Shown here piece after piece: positions 47,256-57,466 of a stretch of DNA of 64,000 nucleotides. This DNA is from Actinomadura viridilutea (GTDB taxonomy: Bacteria > Actinomycetota > Actinomycetes > Streptosporangiales > Streptosporangiaceae). Every line of letters starts with the position of its first letter. The first letter of the stretch is position 1. Under the pieces are notes generated by a model, which saw only the letters and a program-made list of their open reading frames with translations, was not told the DNA's origin and did not search any database. The stretch lies in NCBI GenBank assembly GCA_003001795.1, contig PVNI01000006.1:186001-250000 (forward strand), written 5' to 3'. Both the position numbers and the translations under genes were made by a program.

Positions 47256-47825
47256 GTGACCAGGGTCATTGCGGGAAGCGCCGGAGGGCGCCGGCTGGCC
47301 GTGCCGCCGGGGCGCGACACCCGGCCCACCAGCGACCGCGCCCGCGAAGGGCTGTTCTCCACCATCGGCGCGCTGCTCGGACCGCTGGACGGGCTGCGCG
47401 TCGCCGACCTGTACGCCGGGTCGGGCGCCGTCGGCTTGGAGGCGCTGTCGCGGGGGGCCGCGCACGCCCTGCTGGTGGAGTCGCACCCGCGCGCGGTGAA
47501 GGTCATCCGGCAGAACGCGGCCGCTCTGGGGCTGCCGGGTGCGCGCGTCTGCGCCGACCGGGTGGAGCGCGTCGTGCGGCGCCCGCCGGACGAGCCGTAC
47601 GACCTCATCTTCGCCGACCCCCCGTACGCCCTGTCCGACGACGCCGTGACGACCCTCCTGGAGACGCTGCGCGACCAGGACTGGGCGGCCCCCGACGCCC
47701 TCATCGTCATCGAACGGTCGGTGCGCAGCGCCCCGCCCCAGTGGCCCGACGGCTACGTCGCCGTGCGCGACCGGCGTTACGGCGAGGCGGTGTTCTGGTA
47801 CGGCCGCACGTCAGAGCAGCCATAG
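47256..47825 (+). CDS. rsmD: 16S rRNA (guanine(966)-N(2))-methyltransferase
   Basis: 189 residues from GTG. Motifs VIAGSAGGRRLAVPPG, RPTSDRAREGLFS, LYAGSGAVGLEALSRGA (SAM site) and FADPPYAL (the DPPY catalytic loop) define RsmD. It methylates G966 of 16S rRNA. The gene sits before coaD as in most bacteria. Confidence 0.93.
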   Translation: MTRVIAGSAGGRRLAVPPGRDTRPTSDRAREGLFSTIGALLGPLDGLRVADLYAGSGAVGLEALSRGAAHALLVESHPRAVKVIRQNAAALGLPGARVCADRVERVVRRPPDEPYDLIFADPPYALSDDAVTTLLETLRDQDWAAPDALIVIERSVRSAPPQWPDGYVAVRDRRYGEAVFWYGRTSEQP

Positions 47826-48006
47826 GGCACCAGGCGCCTCCAGGCGCCCCTCAGGGTTCCGCTGGACGGCCCGTCCGGCCGACGCGGTCCGATGGGGGGT
47901 GTGGCGCGCGATGCGGCGGGGCACCAGCCCGGGTGAAAACGTACAGAACGCGGTTTGGTACGGTCGCGCCGCAGGTCGCAACCGCGGGACCGAAGGGGCT
48001 GAACTC

Positions 48007-48492
48007 GTGCGCCGTGTCGTCTGTCCGGGATCTTTCGACCCCGTCACCAATGGGCATCTCGACATCATCAGCCGGGCGTCCCGCCTCTACGACGAGGTGG
48101 TCGTCGCCGTTCTGATCAACAAGAACAAGAAGAGCCTGTTCACCGTCGACGAGCGCGTCGAGATGATCGCCGAGGTCACCAAGGAGTACGGCAACGTCCG
48201 GGTGGACAAGTTCTACGGCCTGACCGTGGACTACTGCAGAGAGCAGAACATCCCGGTGATCGTCCGAGGGCTGCGCGCCGTCAGCGACTACGAGTACGAG
48301 CTGCAGATGGCCCAGATGAACCACCGCATCGCCGGGGTGGAGACGCTCTTCATGGCCACCAACCCCGAGTACGCGTTCCTGTCGTCCAGCCTCATGAAGG
48401 AGGTCGTGCGGTTCGGCGGGGACATCTCCGGACTGGTGCCCGACATCGTCCACCAGCGGCTCGTCGAGCGCCTCCAGAACGCCCCCGACTGA
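48007..48492 (+). CDS. coaD: Phosphopantetheine adenylyltransferase
   Basis: 161 residues. It makes dephospho-CoA in coenzyme A synthesis. VCPGSFDPVTNGHLDII carries the TNGH nucleotide site, VRGLRAVSDYEYELQMAQMN binds pantetheine, and SSSLMKEV is the C-terminal motif. GTG at 48007 follows AAGGGG at 14 bases and places the active site at the very start as is normal. Confidence 0.96.
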   Translation: MRRVVCPGSFDPVTNGHLDIISRASRLYDEVVVAVLINKNKKSLFTVDERVEMIAEVTKEYGNVRVDKFYGLTVDYCREQNIPVIVRGLRAVSDYEYELQMAQMNHRIAGVETLFMATNPEYAFLSSSLMKEVVRFGGDISGLVPDIVHQRLVERLQNAPD

Positions 48493-48677
48493 CCGACCTG
48501 GAGGGCGGAGGGGCTCCCCGACGCGGGCTCGGCGGAGCAGGGGGAACGAGGCGTCCTCCGTGGGCGGCCCCGCACGGAGCGTTCGCGCTCCCGCCGAGGG
48601 CACCTGGCTGAGTTGGGGGCGAGCCACGCGGTTCGGTACCCTGGGAAATCGGCCTGGAGCGACGGCCGCAATCCACC

Positions 48678-49298
48678 ATGCGTCACGAAAGCAGGAATCC
48701 TCTGTCCCGCCTCGACTCGTCCCGTCCGCTGGTGCTCGACACCCGAGCGCTCAGTCGGCAACCCGGGTCGTCGCGGGAGGAGACCCGCGTCGTGCCCGCC
48801 CCGGAGGATTTCGGCGTCGAGATGGTGGGCGTGCCCGAAGGCGCCGATCTGGAGCTGGACCTGCGGCTCGAGGCGGTGCTGGAGGGCGTGCTCGTGACCG
48901 GGACGGTGCGCGTGCCCCTGAAGGGGGAGTGCGCGCGCTGCCTGGATCCCATCGCCTCGACCTTCGAGGCGGACTTCCAGGAGCTGTTCGTCTATCCTGA
49001 CACCCGCTCCGGCGGGAACGCGGACGACGACGAGCTGCGCCTGGAAGGCGACCTCATCGACCTCGAACCCGTGCTGCGGGACGCGGTGGTGCTGGCGCTG
49101 CCGCTCTCCCCGTTGTGCAGGGAGGACTGCCCGGGGCTGTGCCCCGAGTGCGGCGTCCGGCTGGCCGACGCCGGCCCCGAGCACCACCACGAGGCGGCCG
49201 ACCCCAGGTGGGAGGCCCTTCGGGGCCTGCTTCCCCCGGACCTTGCTCCGGACGGGAGCAGACCACACGACCGACGAGAAGGAAGGCAGGAGGGCTGA
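48678..49298 (+). CDS. DUF177 (YceD-like) protein
   Basis: 206 residues. The family precedes rpmF in nearly all bacteria and is linked to 23S rRNA handling. Features are [31 protein letters not shown] and the Cys cluster [13 protein letters not shown], probably zinc binding. The stop is one base before the rpmF start. Confidence 0.88.
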   Translation: MRHESRNPLSRLDSSRPLVLDTRALSRQPGSSREETRVVPAPEDFGVEMVGVPEGADLELDLRLEAVLEGVLVTGTVRVPLKGECARCLDPIASTFEADFQELFVYPDTRSGGNADDDELRLEGDLIDLEPVLRDAVVLALPLSPLCREDCPGLCPECGVRLADAGPEHHHEAADPRWEALRGLLPPDLAPDGSRPHDRREGRQEG

Positions 49299-49299
49299 C

Positions 49300-49479
49300 G
49301 TGGCCGTCCCCAAGCGGAAGAAGTCGCGCAGCAACACGCGGCACCGGCGTGCGCAGTGGAAGGCCACCGCGCCGAACCTGGTCGAGTGCCCGACGTGCCG
49401 CAGCAAGAAGCTCCCGCACGTCGCGTGCCAGGCGTGCGGTACCTATGACCGGCGGCAGGTCATCGCCCCGTCGGCCTGA
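49300..49479 (+). CDS. rpmF: 50S ribosomal protein L32
   Basis: 59 residues from GTG at 49300: [20 protein letters not shown], then [18 protein letters not shown] with a four-Cys zinc ribbon. AGGAGG lies nine bases before the start. Confidence 0.96.
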   Translation: MAVPKRKKSRSNTRHRRAQWKATAPNLVECPTCRSKKLPHVACQACGTYDRRQVIAPSA

Positions 49480-49769
49480 CCTTCGTACCACGGGGGTTCG
49501 TACCGCGGGGGGCGGATCCGCGCGCGGCGCGGCCGCCCCTTGAGGTCATTCGCCATCGACCACCCGGCGGGCGCGGCCGGCGCGGGGTCGGCGATGGCGG
49601 GGACGGGCGCCCGAGGCCGTGGTGTACGCCGGGAATGACCCTGAGACGGGTCGACCGGCGCGCACCTCGTCTTCGCGGACCTCTCCTCGCCGCACCGCCC
49701 CGTGCCGTCCGCCCGCCGTGACGGCAGCCGCGCCGCACCGCGGCTGCGGGGCCTTGCGAGGAGGGGCCT

Positions 49770-50579
49770 GTGAGTGCCAAGAAGACCGACCCCGTGCCCG
49801 CCGACCGCGCCGAGCTCATCGCCGCGCTGGGCGTGGAGGTCTCCGACGAGCTGCTGGAGCGGGCGCTGACGCACCGCTCCTACGCCTACGAGAACGGCGG
49901 CCTGCCCACCAACGAGCGCCTGGAGTTCCTCGGCGACTCGGTGCTGGGCCTGGTCGTCACCGACACCCTGTTCCGCGGCCACCCCGACCTGCCCGAGGGG
50001 CAGCTGGCCAAGCTGCGCGCCGCCGTGGTCAACATGCGCGCGCTGGCGGGCGTGGCGCGGTCGCTGGGCGTGGGCGCCCACATCCGGCTCGGCCGGGGCG
50101 AGGAGGGCACCGGCGGCCGGGACAAGGCGTCCATCCTGGCCGACACCCTGGAGGCGCTGATCGGCGCCGTCTATCTCGACCGCGGGCTGGACGAGGCCGC
50201 CGCGCTGGTGCACCGGCTGTTCGACCCGCTGATCACCCGTTCCGCGGCGCTGGGCGCGGGCCTGGACTGGAAGACCTCGCTGCAGGAGCTGACCGCGGTC
50301 GAGGAGCTCGGCGTGCCGGAGTACCACGTCGCCGAGAGCGGCCCCGACCACCAGAAGACCTTCCGCGCGTCCGTCCGGGTCGGCGGGGTCACCTACGGCT
50401 CGGGCGAGGGGCGCAGCAAGAAGGAGGCCGAGCAGCACGCCGCCGAGGCCGCCTGGAACGCCATCCGCGCGATGGCCGTCCAGCGGGAGGCCGAGCGCGA
50501 GGGGCAGGACGGCGGCGCCGCGGGCGTCGCCGGGAAGGCCGCGGCCGAGGGCGGCGCCGGTCGGGCGGGACGCCCGTAG
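49770..50579 (+). CDS. rnc: Ribonuclease III
   Basis: 269 residues from GTG. The RNase III signature [15 protein letters not shown] (47-61) and second metal site [13 protein letters not shown] are intact. A dsRNA-binding domain follows ([29 protein letters not shown]). The Gly/Ala-rich tail after about 240 is an extension. It processes rRNA precursors. Confidence 0.95.
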   Translation: MSAKKTDPVPADRAELIAALGVEVSDELLERALTHRSYAYENGGLPTNERLEFLGDSVLGLVVTDTLFRGHPDLPEGQLAKLRAAVVNMRALAGVARSLGVGAHIRLGRGEEGTGGRDKASILADTLEALIGAVYLDRGLDEAAALVHRLFDPLITRSAALGAGLDWKTSLQELTAVEELGVPEYHVAESGPDHQKTFRASVRVGGVTYGSGEGRSKKEAEQHAAEAAWNAIRAMAVQREAEREGQDGGAAGVAGKAAAEGGAGRAGRP

Positions 50580-50624
50580 TCCGGCGCATGATCGGATCTG
50601 TCGGGCGGGCGGCGGAGGGCCGGG

Positions 50625-51524
50625 ATGCCTGAGCTGCCCGAGGTCGAGGTCGTCCGCCGCGGGCTGGAACGCCACGTGGCGGGCCGCACGATCAAGTCCG
50701 CCGAGGTGCTGCACCCGCGCGCGGTGCGCCGCCACGCCCCGGGCCCGGACGACTTCGCCGCCCGTCTGCCCGGCCGCGCGGTGGGCGTTCCGCGCCGCCG
50801 CGGCAAGTACCTGTGGCTGCCGCTGACCGGCCCGGAGAGCGACCCGGGCGAGGCGCTGCTGGCCCATCTGGGGATGAGCGGGCAGCTGCTGGTCGGCGAC
50901 CCCGGCCGGGCCGCGGAGCGGCATCTGCGGGTCCGGATCGAGTTCGACGACGGCGGGTACGACCTGCGGTTCGTGGACCAGCGCACGTTCGGCCACCTGA
51001 TGCTGACCGGGCTGGTGCCCGACCCCTTCGCCCCGGCGGCCGCGACCGGGTCCGTCCCGGAGCCGATCGCGCACATCGCGGCCGACCCGCTGGAGGACGC
51101 CTTCGACGACGAGGCGTTCTACCGGGCCCTGCGCCGCAGGCGCACCGGGATCAAACGCGCTCTGCTCGACCAGTCGCTGATCAGCGGTGTCGGCAACATC
51201 TACGCCGACGAGGCGCTGTGGCGGGCCCGGCTGCACTGGGCGCGTCCCACCGAGACCCTCACCCGCGCCGAAGTGCGGCGCCTGCTGGAGGCGGCGCGGG
51301 AGGTGATGACGGCGGCGCTCGCCGTGGGCGGCACCTCCTTCGACAGCCTTTACGTCAACGTGAACGGGGAGAGCGGGTACTTCGACCGCTCGCTCGAGGT
51401 GTACGGGCGCAGGGACGAGCCGTGCCGCCGTTGCGGCTCGCCGATCCGGCGGGACGCGTTCATGAACCGGTCGTCCTACAGTTGCCCGAGGTGCCAGCCG
51501 CGCCCCCGCCGGGCGCGTTACTGA
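50625..51524 (+). CDS. mutM: Formamidopyrimidine-DNA glycosylase
   Basis: 299 residues starting [20 protein letters not shown]. Pro2, Glu3 and Lys58-region (RRRGKYLWL) are the catalytic set, with [20 protein letters not shown] and the zinc finger CRRCGSPI...YSCPRCQ. It removes oxidised guanine. It is the canonical MutM; a second member lies at 27961. Confidence 0.95.
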   Translation: MPELPEVEVVRRGLERHVAGRTIKSAEVLHPRAVRRHAPGPDDFAARLPGRAVGVPRRRGKYLWLPLTGPESDPGEALLAHLGMSGQLLVGDPGRAAERHLRVRIEFDDGGYDLRFVDQRTFGHLMLTGLVPDPFAPAAATGSVPEPIAHIAADPLEDAFDDEAFYRALRRRRTGIKRALLDQSLISGVGNIYADEALWRARLHWARPTETLTRAEVRRLLEAAREVMTAALAVGGTSFDSLYVNVNGESGYFDRSLEVYGRRDEPCRRCGSPIRRDAFMNRSSYSCPRCQPRPRRARY

Positions 51525-51543
51525 AGAGCCGTGGAGAAGGGCT

Positions 51544-51825
51544 GTGACGGACGAGCAGACGGTGCGGCTGACCGCGTGGGTGCGCGGTCGCGTGCAGGGC
51601 GTGGGGTTCCGCTGGTGGGTGCGGTCCCGGGCGCTGGAGCTGGGGCTCGCCGGCAGCGCCACCAATCTGCGGGACGGCCGGGTCGAGGTGGTCGCCGAGG
51701 GCCCGCGCACGGACTGTGAGCGGCTGCTGGAGCTGCTGCGGGGCGAGGGCACCCCGGGACAGGTGACCGGCGTCGCCGAACGGTGGAGCGAGCCGCGCGG
51801 CGTCGTGGGTTTCGAGGAACGCTGA
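51544..51825 (+). CDS. acyP: Acylphosphatase
   Basis: 93 residues from GTG. The active-site loop [16 protein letters not shown] and the Asn of [17 protein letters not shown] are present. It hydrolyses acyl phosphates. It follows mutM by 19 bases and precedes smc in the usual order. Confidence 0.94.
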   Translation: MTDEQTVRLTAWVRGRVQGVGFRWWVRSRALELGLAGSATNLRDGRVEVVAEGPRTDCERLLELLRGEGTPGQVTGVAERWSEPRGVVGFEER

Positions 51826-51836
51826 CGCACGCGGTC

Positions 51837-51858
51837 CGAGGCGTCGTCCGACGCCTCG
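51837..51858 (+). terminator. Hairpin terminator after acyP
   Basis: CGAGGCGTCG (51837-51846) and CGACGCCTCG (51849-51858) form a 10-bp stem with a two-base loop as drawn; GCTTTT follows 10 bases later. Confidence 0.7.
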
Positions 51859-52133
51859 TTCGGAGGCGCTTTTCGGGGGCGTGCGGGGCCCGTGACCTGG
51901 GCATGGACCGGATGAAGGACGGCGGCGCGAAGACCGAGATGAGCTCCCCTGTGATCGGGTGGGGAATTCCGGTTTGTACCTGCTAAACTGGTGACGACAG
52001 GTTGTTACCGGCCTGTGATGTGCGTCTTGACCAGGACACCGGCCGGTGCGACTCTAGACGATACGCGCACTAACACATCGTTGCTCTTCGTGCGCGATCC
52101 CTGCTGGTTACTCAGCGTGGAGGACCCTTAGTC

Positions 52134-52331
52134 ATGGCGAAGGCTCTACTCGGCCACGTCGGCGGTCCCGACCCCCGGATGGTCGCGGAGATGCGGCGCC
52201 TGCAGCAGCGCGTACGTGATCTGGAGGCCGAGCTGGTACGGCTTCAGGCGGAGAACGACGCGCTCGCCACGGCGGCCAACGGCGACGTCATCTCGCTCGG
52301 GGTGAAGGACCGCGAGCCGGCGCTGACCTGA
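52134..52331 (+). CDS. Small coiled-coil protein, function unknown
   Basis: 65 residues: MAKALLGHVGGPDPRMVAEM, then a heptad helix RRLQQRVRDLEAELVRLQAE and a short tail. A protein like this is commonly seen in this gene neighbourhood in actinomycetes. The leucine heptads suggest dimerisation. GGAGG lies ten bases upstream of the ATG and a factor-independent terminator follows, so it appears to be a single-gene transcript. I assign no function. Confidence 0.8.
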   Translation: MAKALLGHVGGPDPRMVAEMRRLQQRVRDLEAELVRLQAENDALATAANGDVISLGVKDREPALT

Positions 52332-52361
52332 TCGGCGCCTTTTTTCCTGTCGAAACAACAC

Positions 52362-52394
52362 AGGGACGTCTGGCTGGGGCGTCCCTATTGTTTT
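52362..52394 (+). terminator. Intrinsic terminator after the coiled-coil gene
   Basis: AGGGACG (52362-52368) pairs with CGTCCCT (52380-52386) and is followed by ATTGTTTT, a classic hairpin plus T tract. Confidence 0.85.
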
Positions 52395-52770
52395 GCCACT
52401 TTTTACCGGTTTTTGGGGATTTTTACGTTGGGGCGCGGACCCGCGAAGTGACCGCGGTCGGGCCGAGCGGAGTTTCACCCGAGAAGCGTTCGATGGGCCG
52501 CCGCGCATCCGCGCCGGTTCGGCGTCATTGCGACGCCGCGACCGCCGAGCCTCCCCCGGAGACGGCCTCCCTTTCCGCGATCCCCGCGTATTCGATCTCG
52601 AGAAATCGATCTCCGCGCCCGATCCGCACGGTCGCACGTCACGACCGAGCCTTCGCGTGCCATGACCGCGGACGCGCCATGTCCCCACGCCGCCGTATGG
52701 GAGCCGTGCGCAGTCGGGTGAGGCCGCGGCTCTCCTCGCCGTCCGACGGGCCCAAGGCCGCCGGTAGGCA

Positions 52771-52850
52771 GCGGCAACTGCGTCCGTCGACTGCGACACG
52801 CCCCCCAGACAGCCGCCGGCGGCGTTCGGCGTTGGCGAGGTCGCCCCAGG
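52771..52850. repeat. 80-bp direct repeat, copy 1
   Basis: Begins GCGGCAACTGCGTCCG and ends TCGCCCCAGG. It matches 53246-53325 at every position, with partial similarity on both sides. The copies are 475 bases apart. Confidence 0.85.
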
Positions 52851-53045
52851 CAGCCCGCCGCATCAGTGGTCGCACACGGGCACGAGCTGGCCCGCCCAGG
52901 GGGCCTGCCACTGCCGCACCCGGTGAGCTTCCCGTCAAGGCCGACCAGTCGGCCATCAGGGAGGCTGGTCGGCCTCCGGTGTTCTGCGCGTTGGCTCACC
53001 GGCGGCGCCAAGCCGTCGACTGCGGATCAACCTGCCCGAATGGCA

Positions 53046-53140
53046 ACTGTGCCGTGGCCACGCGGTATGACAAGCCCACCGTCGGTCACCAAGCCACCCT
53101 CCGCATCGCAGACATCAACGACTGGCTGACCTGCCTTTGA
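53046..53140 (+). pseudogene. Transposase C-terminal remnant (IS5/IS4-like)
   Basis: The frame reads ...CAVATRYDKPTVGHQATLRI then ADINDWL and a TGA at 53138. The pattern ATRYDK...YxAxxxIAxxxxWL is the usual end of IS5-family transposases. Nothing upstream in any frame continues the DDE domain, so only the tail survives. Confidence 0.6.
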
Positions 53141-53245
53141 AAGCGCCCCCGGGGCGCAGCCACGCCGCCTCATGGGAGTCGTACACGGTCGAGCGAGGCC
53201 GTGAGGCTACTCGCTGCCCGATGGGCCCAAGTCCGGCGGTAGGCG

Positions 53246-53325
53246 GCGGCAACTGCGTCCGTCGACTGCGACACGCCCCCCAGACAGCCGCCGGCGGCGT
53301 TCGGCGTTGGCGAGGTCGCCCCAGG
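53246..53325. repeat. 80-bp direct repeat, copy 2
   Basis: Identical to 52771-52850. The right flank gains one G relative to copy 1 and then diverges gradually, so the copies are an old duplication with a conserved centre. Confidence 0.85.
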
Positions 53326-53717
53326 GCAGCCCACCGCCTGGCCGCACGCGGACGCGAGCCGGTCCGGCCAGGCGGATACCCCGGCCGCGCCTCGCTGGCT
53401 TCCCGTCGGTCGGCCCGCGCTGTGCGGAGCGGGTGGTGATCGACGCGAGTCGGCCCGTGGGGCGTTGCGGCATGTCGTTGACGGACAGGTCCGGATAGGG
53501 GCGCACCCTGGCACATCGGGCGTGGCACATTAGAAGGAACGGCAGCGCGGATGCCGGGCCAGGGGCGTCTTGGCCGGTATCGTTCGACAAGCTCCCGGCC
53601 ATGCCGCCGGGGATGCGACAGGGGTCCGCCCTCCCGGGGCGATGCAGGGGCGGCCCCGCACAAGAGCATTTCGGGGGGCCCTCCCCTGCGCGATCCCCTG
53701 AGGAGGACAGCGAGCGC

Positions 53718-56700
53718 GTGTACCTGAAGAGTCTGACGCTGCGCGGCTTCAAGTCCTTCGCGTCCTCCACCACCCTGCGGTTCGAACCGGGCATCACCTG
53801 CGTGGTGGGGCCGAACGGGTCCGGCAAGTCCAACGTCGTGGACGCGCTCGCCTGGGTGATGGGCGAGCAGGGCGCCAAGTCCCTGCGCGGGGGCAAGATG
53901 GAGGACGTCATCTTCGCCGGCACCGCCAGCCGCCCCCCGCTGGGCCGCGCCGAGGTCGTCCTCACCATCGACAACTCCGACGGCGCCCTGCCCATCGACT
54001 ACACCGAGGTGACCATCAGCCGGCTGATGTTCCGGTCCGGGCAGAGCGAGTACGCCATCAACGGCGACCCCTGCCGCCTGCTGGACATCCAGGAGCTGCT
54101 GTCGGACTCGGGCATCGGCCGCGAGATGCACGTGATCATCGGGCAGGGGCAGCTGGACCGGGTGCTGCACGCGGGGCCCGAGGGCCGCCGCGCGGTGATC
54201 GAGGAGGCCGCGGGCGTCCTCAAGCACCGCAAGCGCAAGGAGAAGGCGCTGCGCAAGCTCGACTCGATGCAGGCCAACCTGACGCGCGTGCAGGACCTGG
54301 TCGGGGAGCTGCGCCGCCGGCTCAAGCCGCTCGGCCGGCAGGCCGAGATCGCCCGCCGGGCCGCCGTCATCCAGGCCGACCTGCGCGACGCCCGGCTGCG
54401 GCTGCTCGCCGACGACCTGGTCACCCTGCGCACCAAGCTGGAGCAGGAGGCCGCCGACGAGGCCGCCGTCCGGGAGCGGCGCGCCGAGACCGAGCGGGCC
54501 CTGGCCGAGGCGCAGCGCCGCGAGGCCGAGCTGGAGGCCGAGGAGGCCGCCGAGGCGCCCAGGCTGGCGCAGGTCCAGGACACCTGGTTCAAGCTGTCGG
54601 CGCTGCGGGAGCGGCTGCGGGGCGTCGCCGACCTGGCCGCCGAGCGGCACCGCAACGCGACCGAGGCGCACGAGGAGGAGCGGCGCGGTCGCGATCCCGA
54701 GGACCTGGAGCGCGAGGCCGCGCAGATCCGCGAGCAGGAGGAGATGCAGCGCGCCGCCCTGGAGGAGGCCCAGGCGGGGCTGGACGGCGCCGTGGCCGAA
54801 CGCTCCCGCGCGGAGGAGGCCCTGGCGGCCGAGGAGCGGCGCCTGCAGGCGGCCGCCCGCGCCGCCGCCGACCGCCGCGAGGAGCTGGCCCGGCTGCGCG
54901 CGCGTGTCGAGGCGCTGCGCAGCAAGGTCCACGCGGGCGAGTCGGAGATCGGCCGCCTCACCGAGGCCCGCGCCGAGGCCGAGGCGCGCGCGGAGGCGGC
55001 CCAGGCCGAGTACGAGGCGTTCGAGGGCGAGGTCGCCGAGGACCCCGAGCTCGTCGCCGAGCACGAGCTCGCCCAGGAGGCCCTCGCCGCCGCCAAGGAG
55101 GCGCTGGAGCAGGCCCGCGCCGCCGTGGACGAGCCGCGCCGGCGGCTGAAGGAGGCCCGCGACACCGTGGCCGCGGCGCGTTCCGCGGACCAGGCCGCCC
55201 AGAAGAACGTCGCGGCCCTGCAGGCCCGCATCGAGGCGTTGAACCTGACCCTGGGGTCGGCGGCCGAGGGCGGGGAGGCGCTGCTCGCCGCGGGCTCCGA
55301 CGGCTCCCTGAAGGGCGTGCTGGGGACGGTCGCGTCGCTGCTGACCGTCCGGCCCGGCTACGAGACCGCCGTGGCCGCCGCGCTGGGCAACGCCGCCGAG
55401 GCCATCGCGGTCGGCTCCCTGGACGCGGCGGAGGCGGCGCTCGCCCTGCTGAGGGCGCGCGACGCGGGCCGGGCCGGGCTGGTCGTCGGCGGCGCGCCCG
55501 AGGTGCCGCCGGAGACCCGCGTGCCCGGCGTCGACTACGCGGTCGACGCCGTCGCCGTCCCCGACGAGATCCGCCCGGCCGTGCGGTACCTGCTGCGCGA
55601 CGTGGTCGTGGTGGACGACGTGGCCGCCGCCGCGGAGCTGGTCCGGCGGGAGCCGAGGCTGCGCGCCGTGACCCGGGAGGGCGACCTCGTCGGCGCGCAC
55701 TGGGCGCAGGGCGGCGCCGCCGGGGGAGCGCAGAGCCTGCTGCAGATGCGCGCCGCCCTCGACCAGGCCGCCGAGGACCTCGCCGCGGCCGAGGCCGCCG
55801 CGGAGCGCACCGCGGCCGAGCTCGCCGAGGCGATCGAGGCCGAGCAGCAGGCCCAGGGCGCGCTGGACGCCGCCCAGGCGGCCGTGAACCAGGCCCAGTC
55901 GGGCGTCAACCAGGCGCAGAGCGACCTCGACCGCGTCCGCGCCAGACTCCGCGAGTTCGAGAGCAAGGCCGCCCAGGAGGCCAAGCAGGCCGCCCGGCTG
56001 GAGGCGGCCGTGCGCGCCGCGCGCGGCGAGGTGGAGCGCCTGACCAAGGCCTTGGACGCCGCCAACGAGTCGCTGGAGCGCGACGCCGAGGCGGCCGAGG
56101 AGCTCGCGCTGCGGCTCGCCGAGGCGGAGGAGGCCGCCGACGTCGCCGACGAGGCCGGGCAGGACACCGCGGCGCGCGACGAACTGGCGGCCCGCTGCCA
56201 GGAGCTGCGCGCCGCCGAGATGGAGGCGCGCCTGGCGGTGCGCACCGCCGAGGAGCGCGTCCAGGCCATCGCGGGCCGCGCCGACGCGCTGGAGCGGGCC
56301 GCCCGCCGCGAACGCGAGGAGCGCGCCCGCGCCGAACGCCGCCGCGCCCGCCGCGAACGCCAGGCCAGGATCGCCCGGGCGGTGCTGTCGGGCGCCCGGC
56401 AGACCCTCGACCGCGTCGAGGTGTCGCTGGCGGCGGCGGTCGAGCAGCGCGAGGCCGCCGAACGCGCCCGCGCCGCCCGCGAGGCGGAGCTGAAGGTGGT
56501 GCGCACCCAGGTCCGGGAGCTGTCGAGCACCCTGGAGCGGCTGGTCAACGCCGTGCACGGCAGCGAGGTCGCCCGCGCCGAGCGGCGGCTGCGGCTGGAG
56601 CAGCTGGAGCAGCGGGCGCTGGAGGAGTTCGGCATGGAGGTCGAGGCGCTGATCAGCGAGTACGGCCCCGACCAGCCCGTGCCGCCGGGCCCGGACGCCG

Positions 56701-57383
56701 GGGAGGACGCGCAGCCCGTCCCGTACGACCGGGCGGCCCAGGAGAAGCGCGCCAAGACCGCCGAACGCCAGCTCGCCCAGCTCGGCAAGGTCAACCCGCT
56801 GGCCCTGGAGGAGTTCGCCGCGCTGGAGGAGCGCCACGCGTTCCTCACCAACCAGCTGGAGGACTTGAAGAAGACCCGCCGGGAGCTGCTGGGCATCGTC
56901 AAGGAGGTCGACGACCGCGTCCAGCAGGTCTTCGCCTCCGCGTTCGAGGACACCGCGCGGGAGTTCGAGCGCATCTTCGTGCGGCTGTTCCCCGGCGGGG
57001 AGGGCAGCCTGTCGCTCACCGATCCCGACAACCTGCTGGAGACGGGCGTGGAGGTGGCCGCGCGCCCGCCCGGCAAGAAGGTCAAGCGGCTGTCGCTGCT
57101 GTCGGGCGGCGAGCGCTCCCTGGTGGCGATCGCGTTCCTGGTGTCGGTGTTCAAGGCCCGCCCGTCCCCGTTCTACGTGCTGGACGAGGTGGAGGCGGCC
57201 CTGGACGACACCAACACCCAGCGGCTGCTCACGGTGTTCGAGGAGCTGCGGCAGAACTCGCAGCTCATCATCATCACCCACCAGAAGCGCACGATGGAGG
57301 GCGCCGACGCCCTCTACGGCGTCAGCATGCGCGGCGACGGCGTCAGCCAGGTGGTCAGCCAGCGCCTGCGCGAACCCGCCTAG
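53718..57383 (+). CDS. smc: Chromosome segregation protein SMC
   Basis: 1221 residues from GTG at 53718, which puts LKSLTLRGFKSFASSTTL at the N-terminus. Walker A is GPNGSGKSN, followed by long coiled coils with Ala/Glu/Arg heptads, a hinge (LLAAGSDGSLKGVLGTVASL ... ALGNAAEAI), a second coil, and the C-terminal head with LSGGERSLVAIAFL and FYVLDEVEAALDD. It condenses and segregates the chromosome with ScpA/B. ftsY follows 83 bases downstream. Confidence 0.95.
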   Translation: MYLKSLTLRGFKSFASSTTLRFEPGITCVVGPNGSGKSNVVDALAWVMGEQGAKSLRGGKMEDVIFAGTASRPPLGRAEVVLTIDNSDGALPIDYTEVTISRLMFRSGQSEYAINGDPCRLLDIQELLSDSGIGREMHVIIGQGQLDRVLHAGPEGRRAVIEEAAGVLKHRKRKEKALRKLDSMQANLTRVQDLVGELRRRLKPLGRQAEIARRAAVIQADLRDARLRLLADDLVTLRTKLEQEAADEAAVRERRAETERALAEAQRREAELEAEEAAEAPRLAQVQDTWFKLSALRERLRGVADLAAERHRNATEAHEEERRGRDPEDLEREAAQIREQEEMQRAALEEAQAGLDGAVAERSRAEEALAAEERRLQAAARAAADRREELARLRARVEALRSKVHAGESEIGRLTEARAEAEARAEAAQAEYEAFEGEVAEDPELVAEHELAQEALAAAKEALEQARAAVDEPRRRLKEARDTVAAARSADQAAQKNVAALQARIEALNLTLGSAAEGGEALLAAGSDGSLKGVLGTVASLLTVRPGYETAVAAALGNAAEAIAVGSLDAAEAALALLRARDAGRAGLVVGGAPEVPPETRVPGVDYAVDAVAVPDEIRPAVRYLLRDVVVVDDVAAAAELVRREPRLRAVTREGDLVGAHWAQGGAAGGAQSLLQMRAALDQAAEDLAAAEAAAERTAAELAEAIEAEQQAQGALDAAQAAVNQAQSGVNQAQSDLDRVRARLREFESKAAQEAKQAARLEAAVRAARGEVERLTKALDAANESLERDAEAAEELALRLAEAEEAADVADEAGQDTAARDELAARCQELRAAEMEARLAVRTAEERVQAIAGRADALERAARREREERARAERRRARRERQARIARAVLSGARQTLDRVEVSLAAAVEQREAAERARAAREAELKVVRTQVRELSSTLERLVNAVHGSEVARAERRLRLEQLEQRALEEFGMEVEALISEYGPDQPVPPGPDAGEDAQPVPYDRAAQEKRAKTAERQLAQLGKVNPLALEEFAALEERHAFLTNQLEDLKKTRRELLGIVKEVDDRVQQVFASAFEDTAREFERIFVRLFPGGEGSLSLTDPDNLLETGVEVAARPPGKKVKRLSLLSGGERSLVAIAFLVSVFKARPSPFYVLDEVEAALDDTNTQRLLTVFEELRQNSQLIIITHQKRTMEGADALYGVSMRGDGVSQVVSQRLREPA

Positions 57384-57466
57384 CCGGCCCACGTGTGCGC
57401 GGCGAGGCCCGGGTAAGTGACGTCCTGGTCGGCGCATCGGCGCCGGTCTGGAAGACTGGGGGCGCT

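Larger units (their letters stand above)
52395..53717. other. Non-coding region with duplicated sequence and transposase relic
   Basis: No intact gene is supported in these 1.3 kb. Frames on both strands are Arg/Ser/Pro-rich and lack family patterns. The region holds an 80-bp exact direct repeat within two longer, diverged copies (about 52690-52930 and 53160-53400) and the C-terminal end of a transposase between them. It looks like the scar of one or more mobile elements between acyP and smc. The last 100 bases carry the smc promoter region. Confidence 0.6.

Noticed and set aside
52388..53140. A 250-codon protein ending in the transposase tail
   Set aside because: Only the last 30 or so residues resemble a transposase; the rest crosses a terminator and the repeat copy and has no domain pattern.
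53115..57437. A 1440-codon open frame antisense to smc
   Set aside because: High GC keeps stops rare; the translated product is Leu/Gly/Ala/Arg low complexity and the plus strand is an unambiguous SMC.
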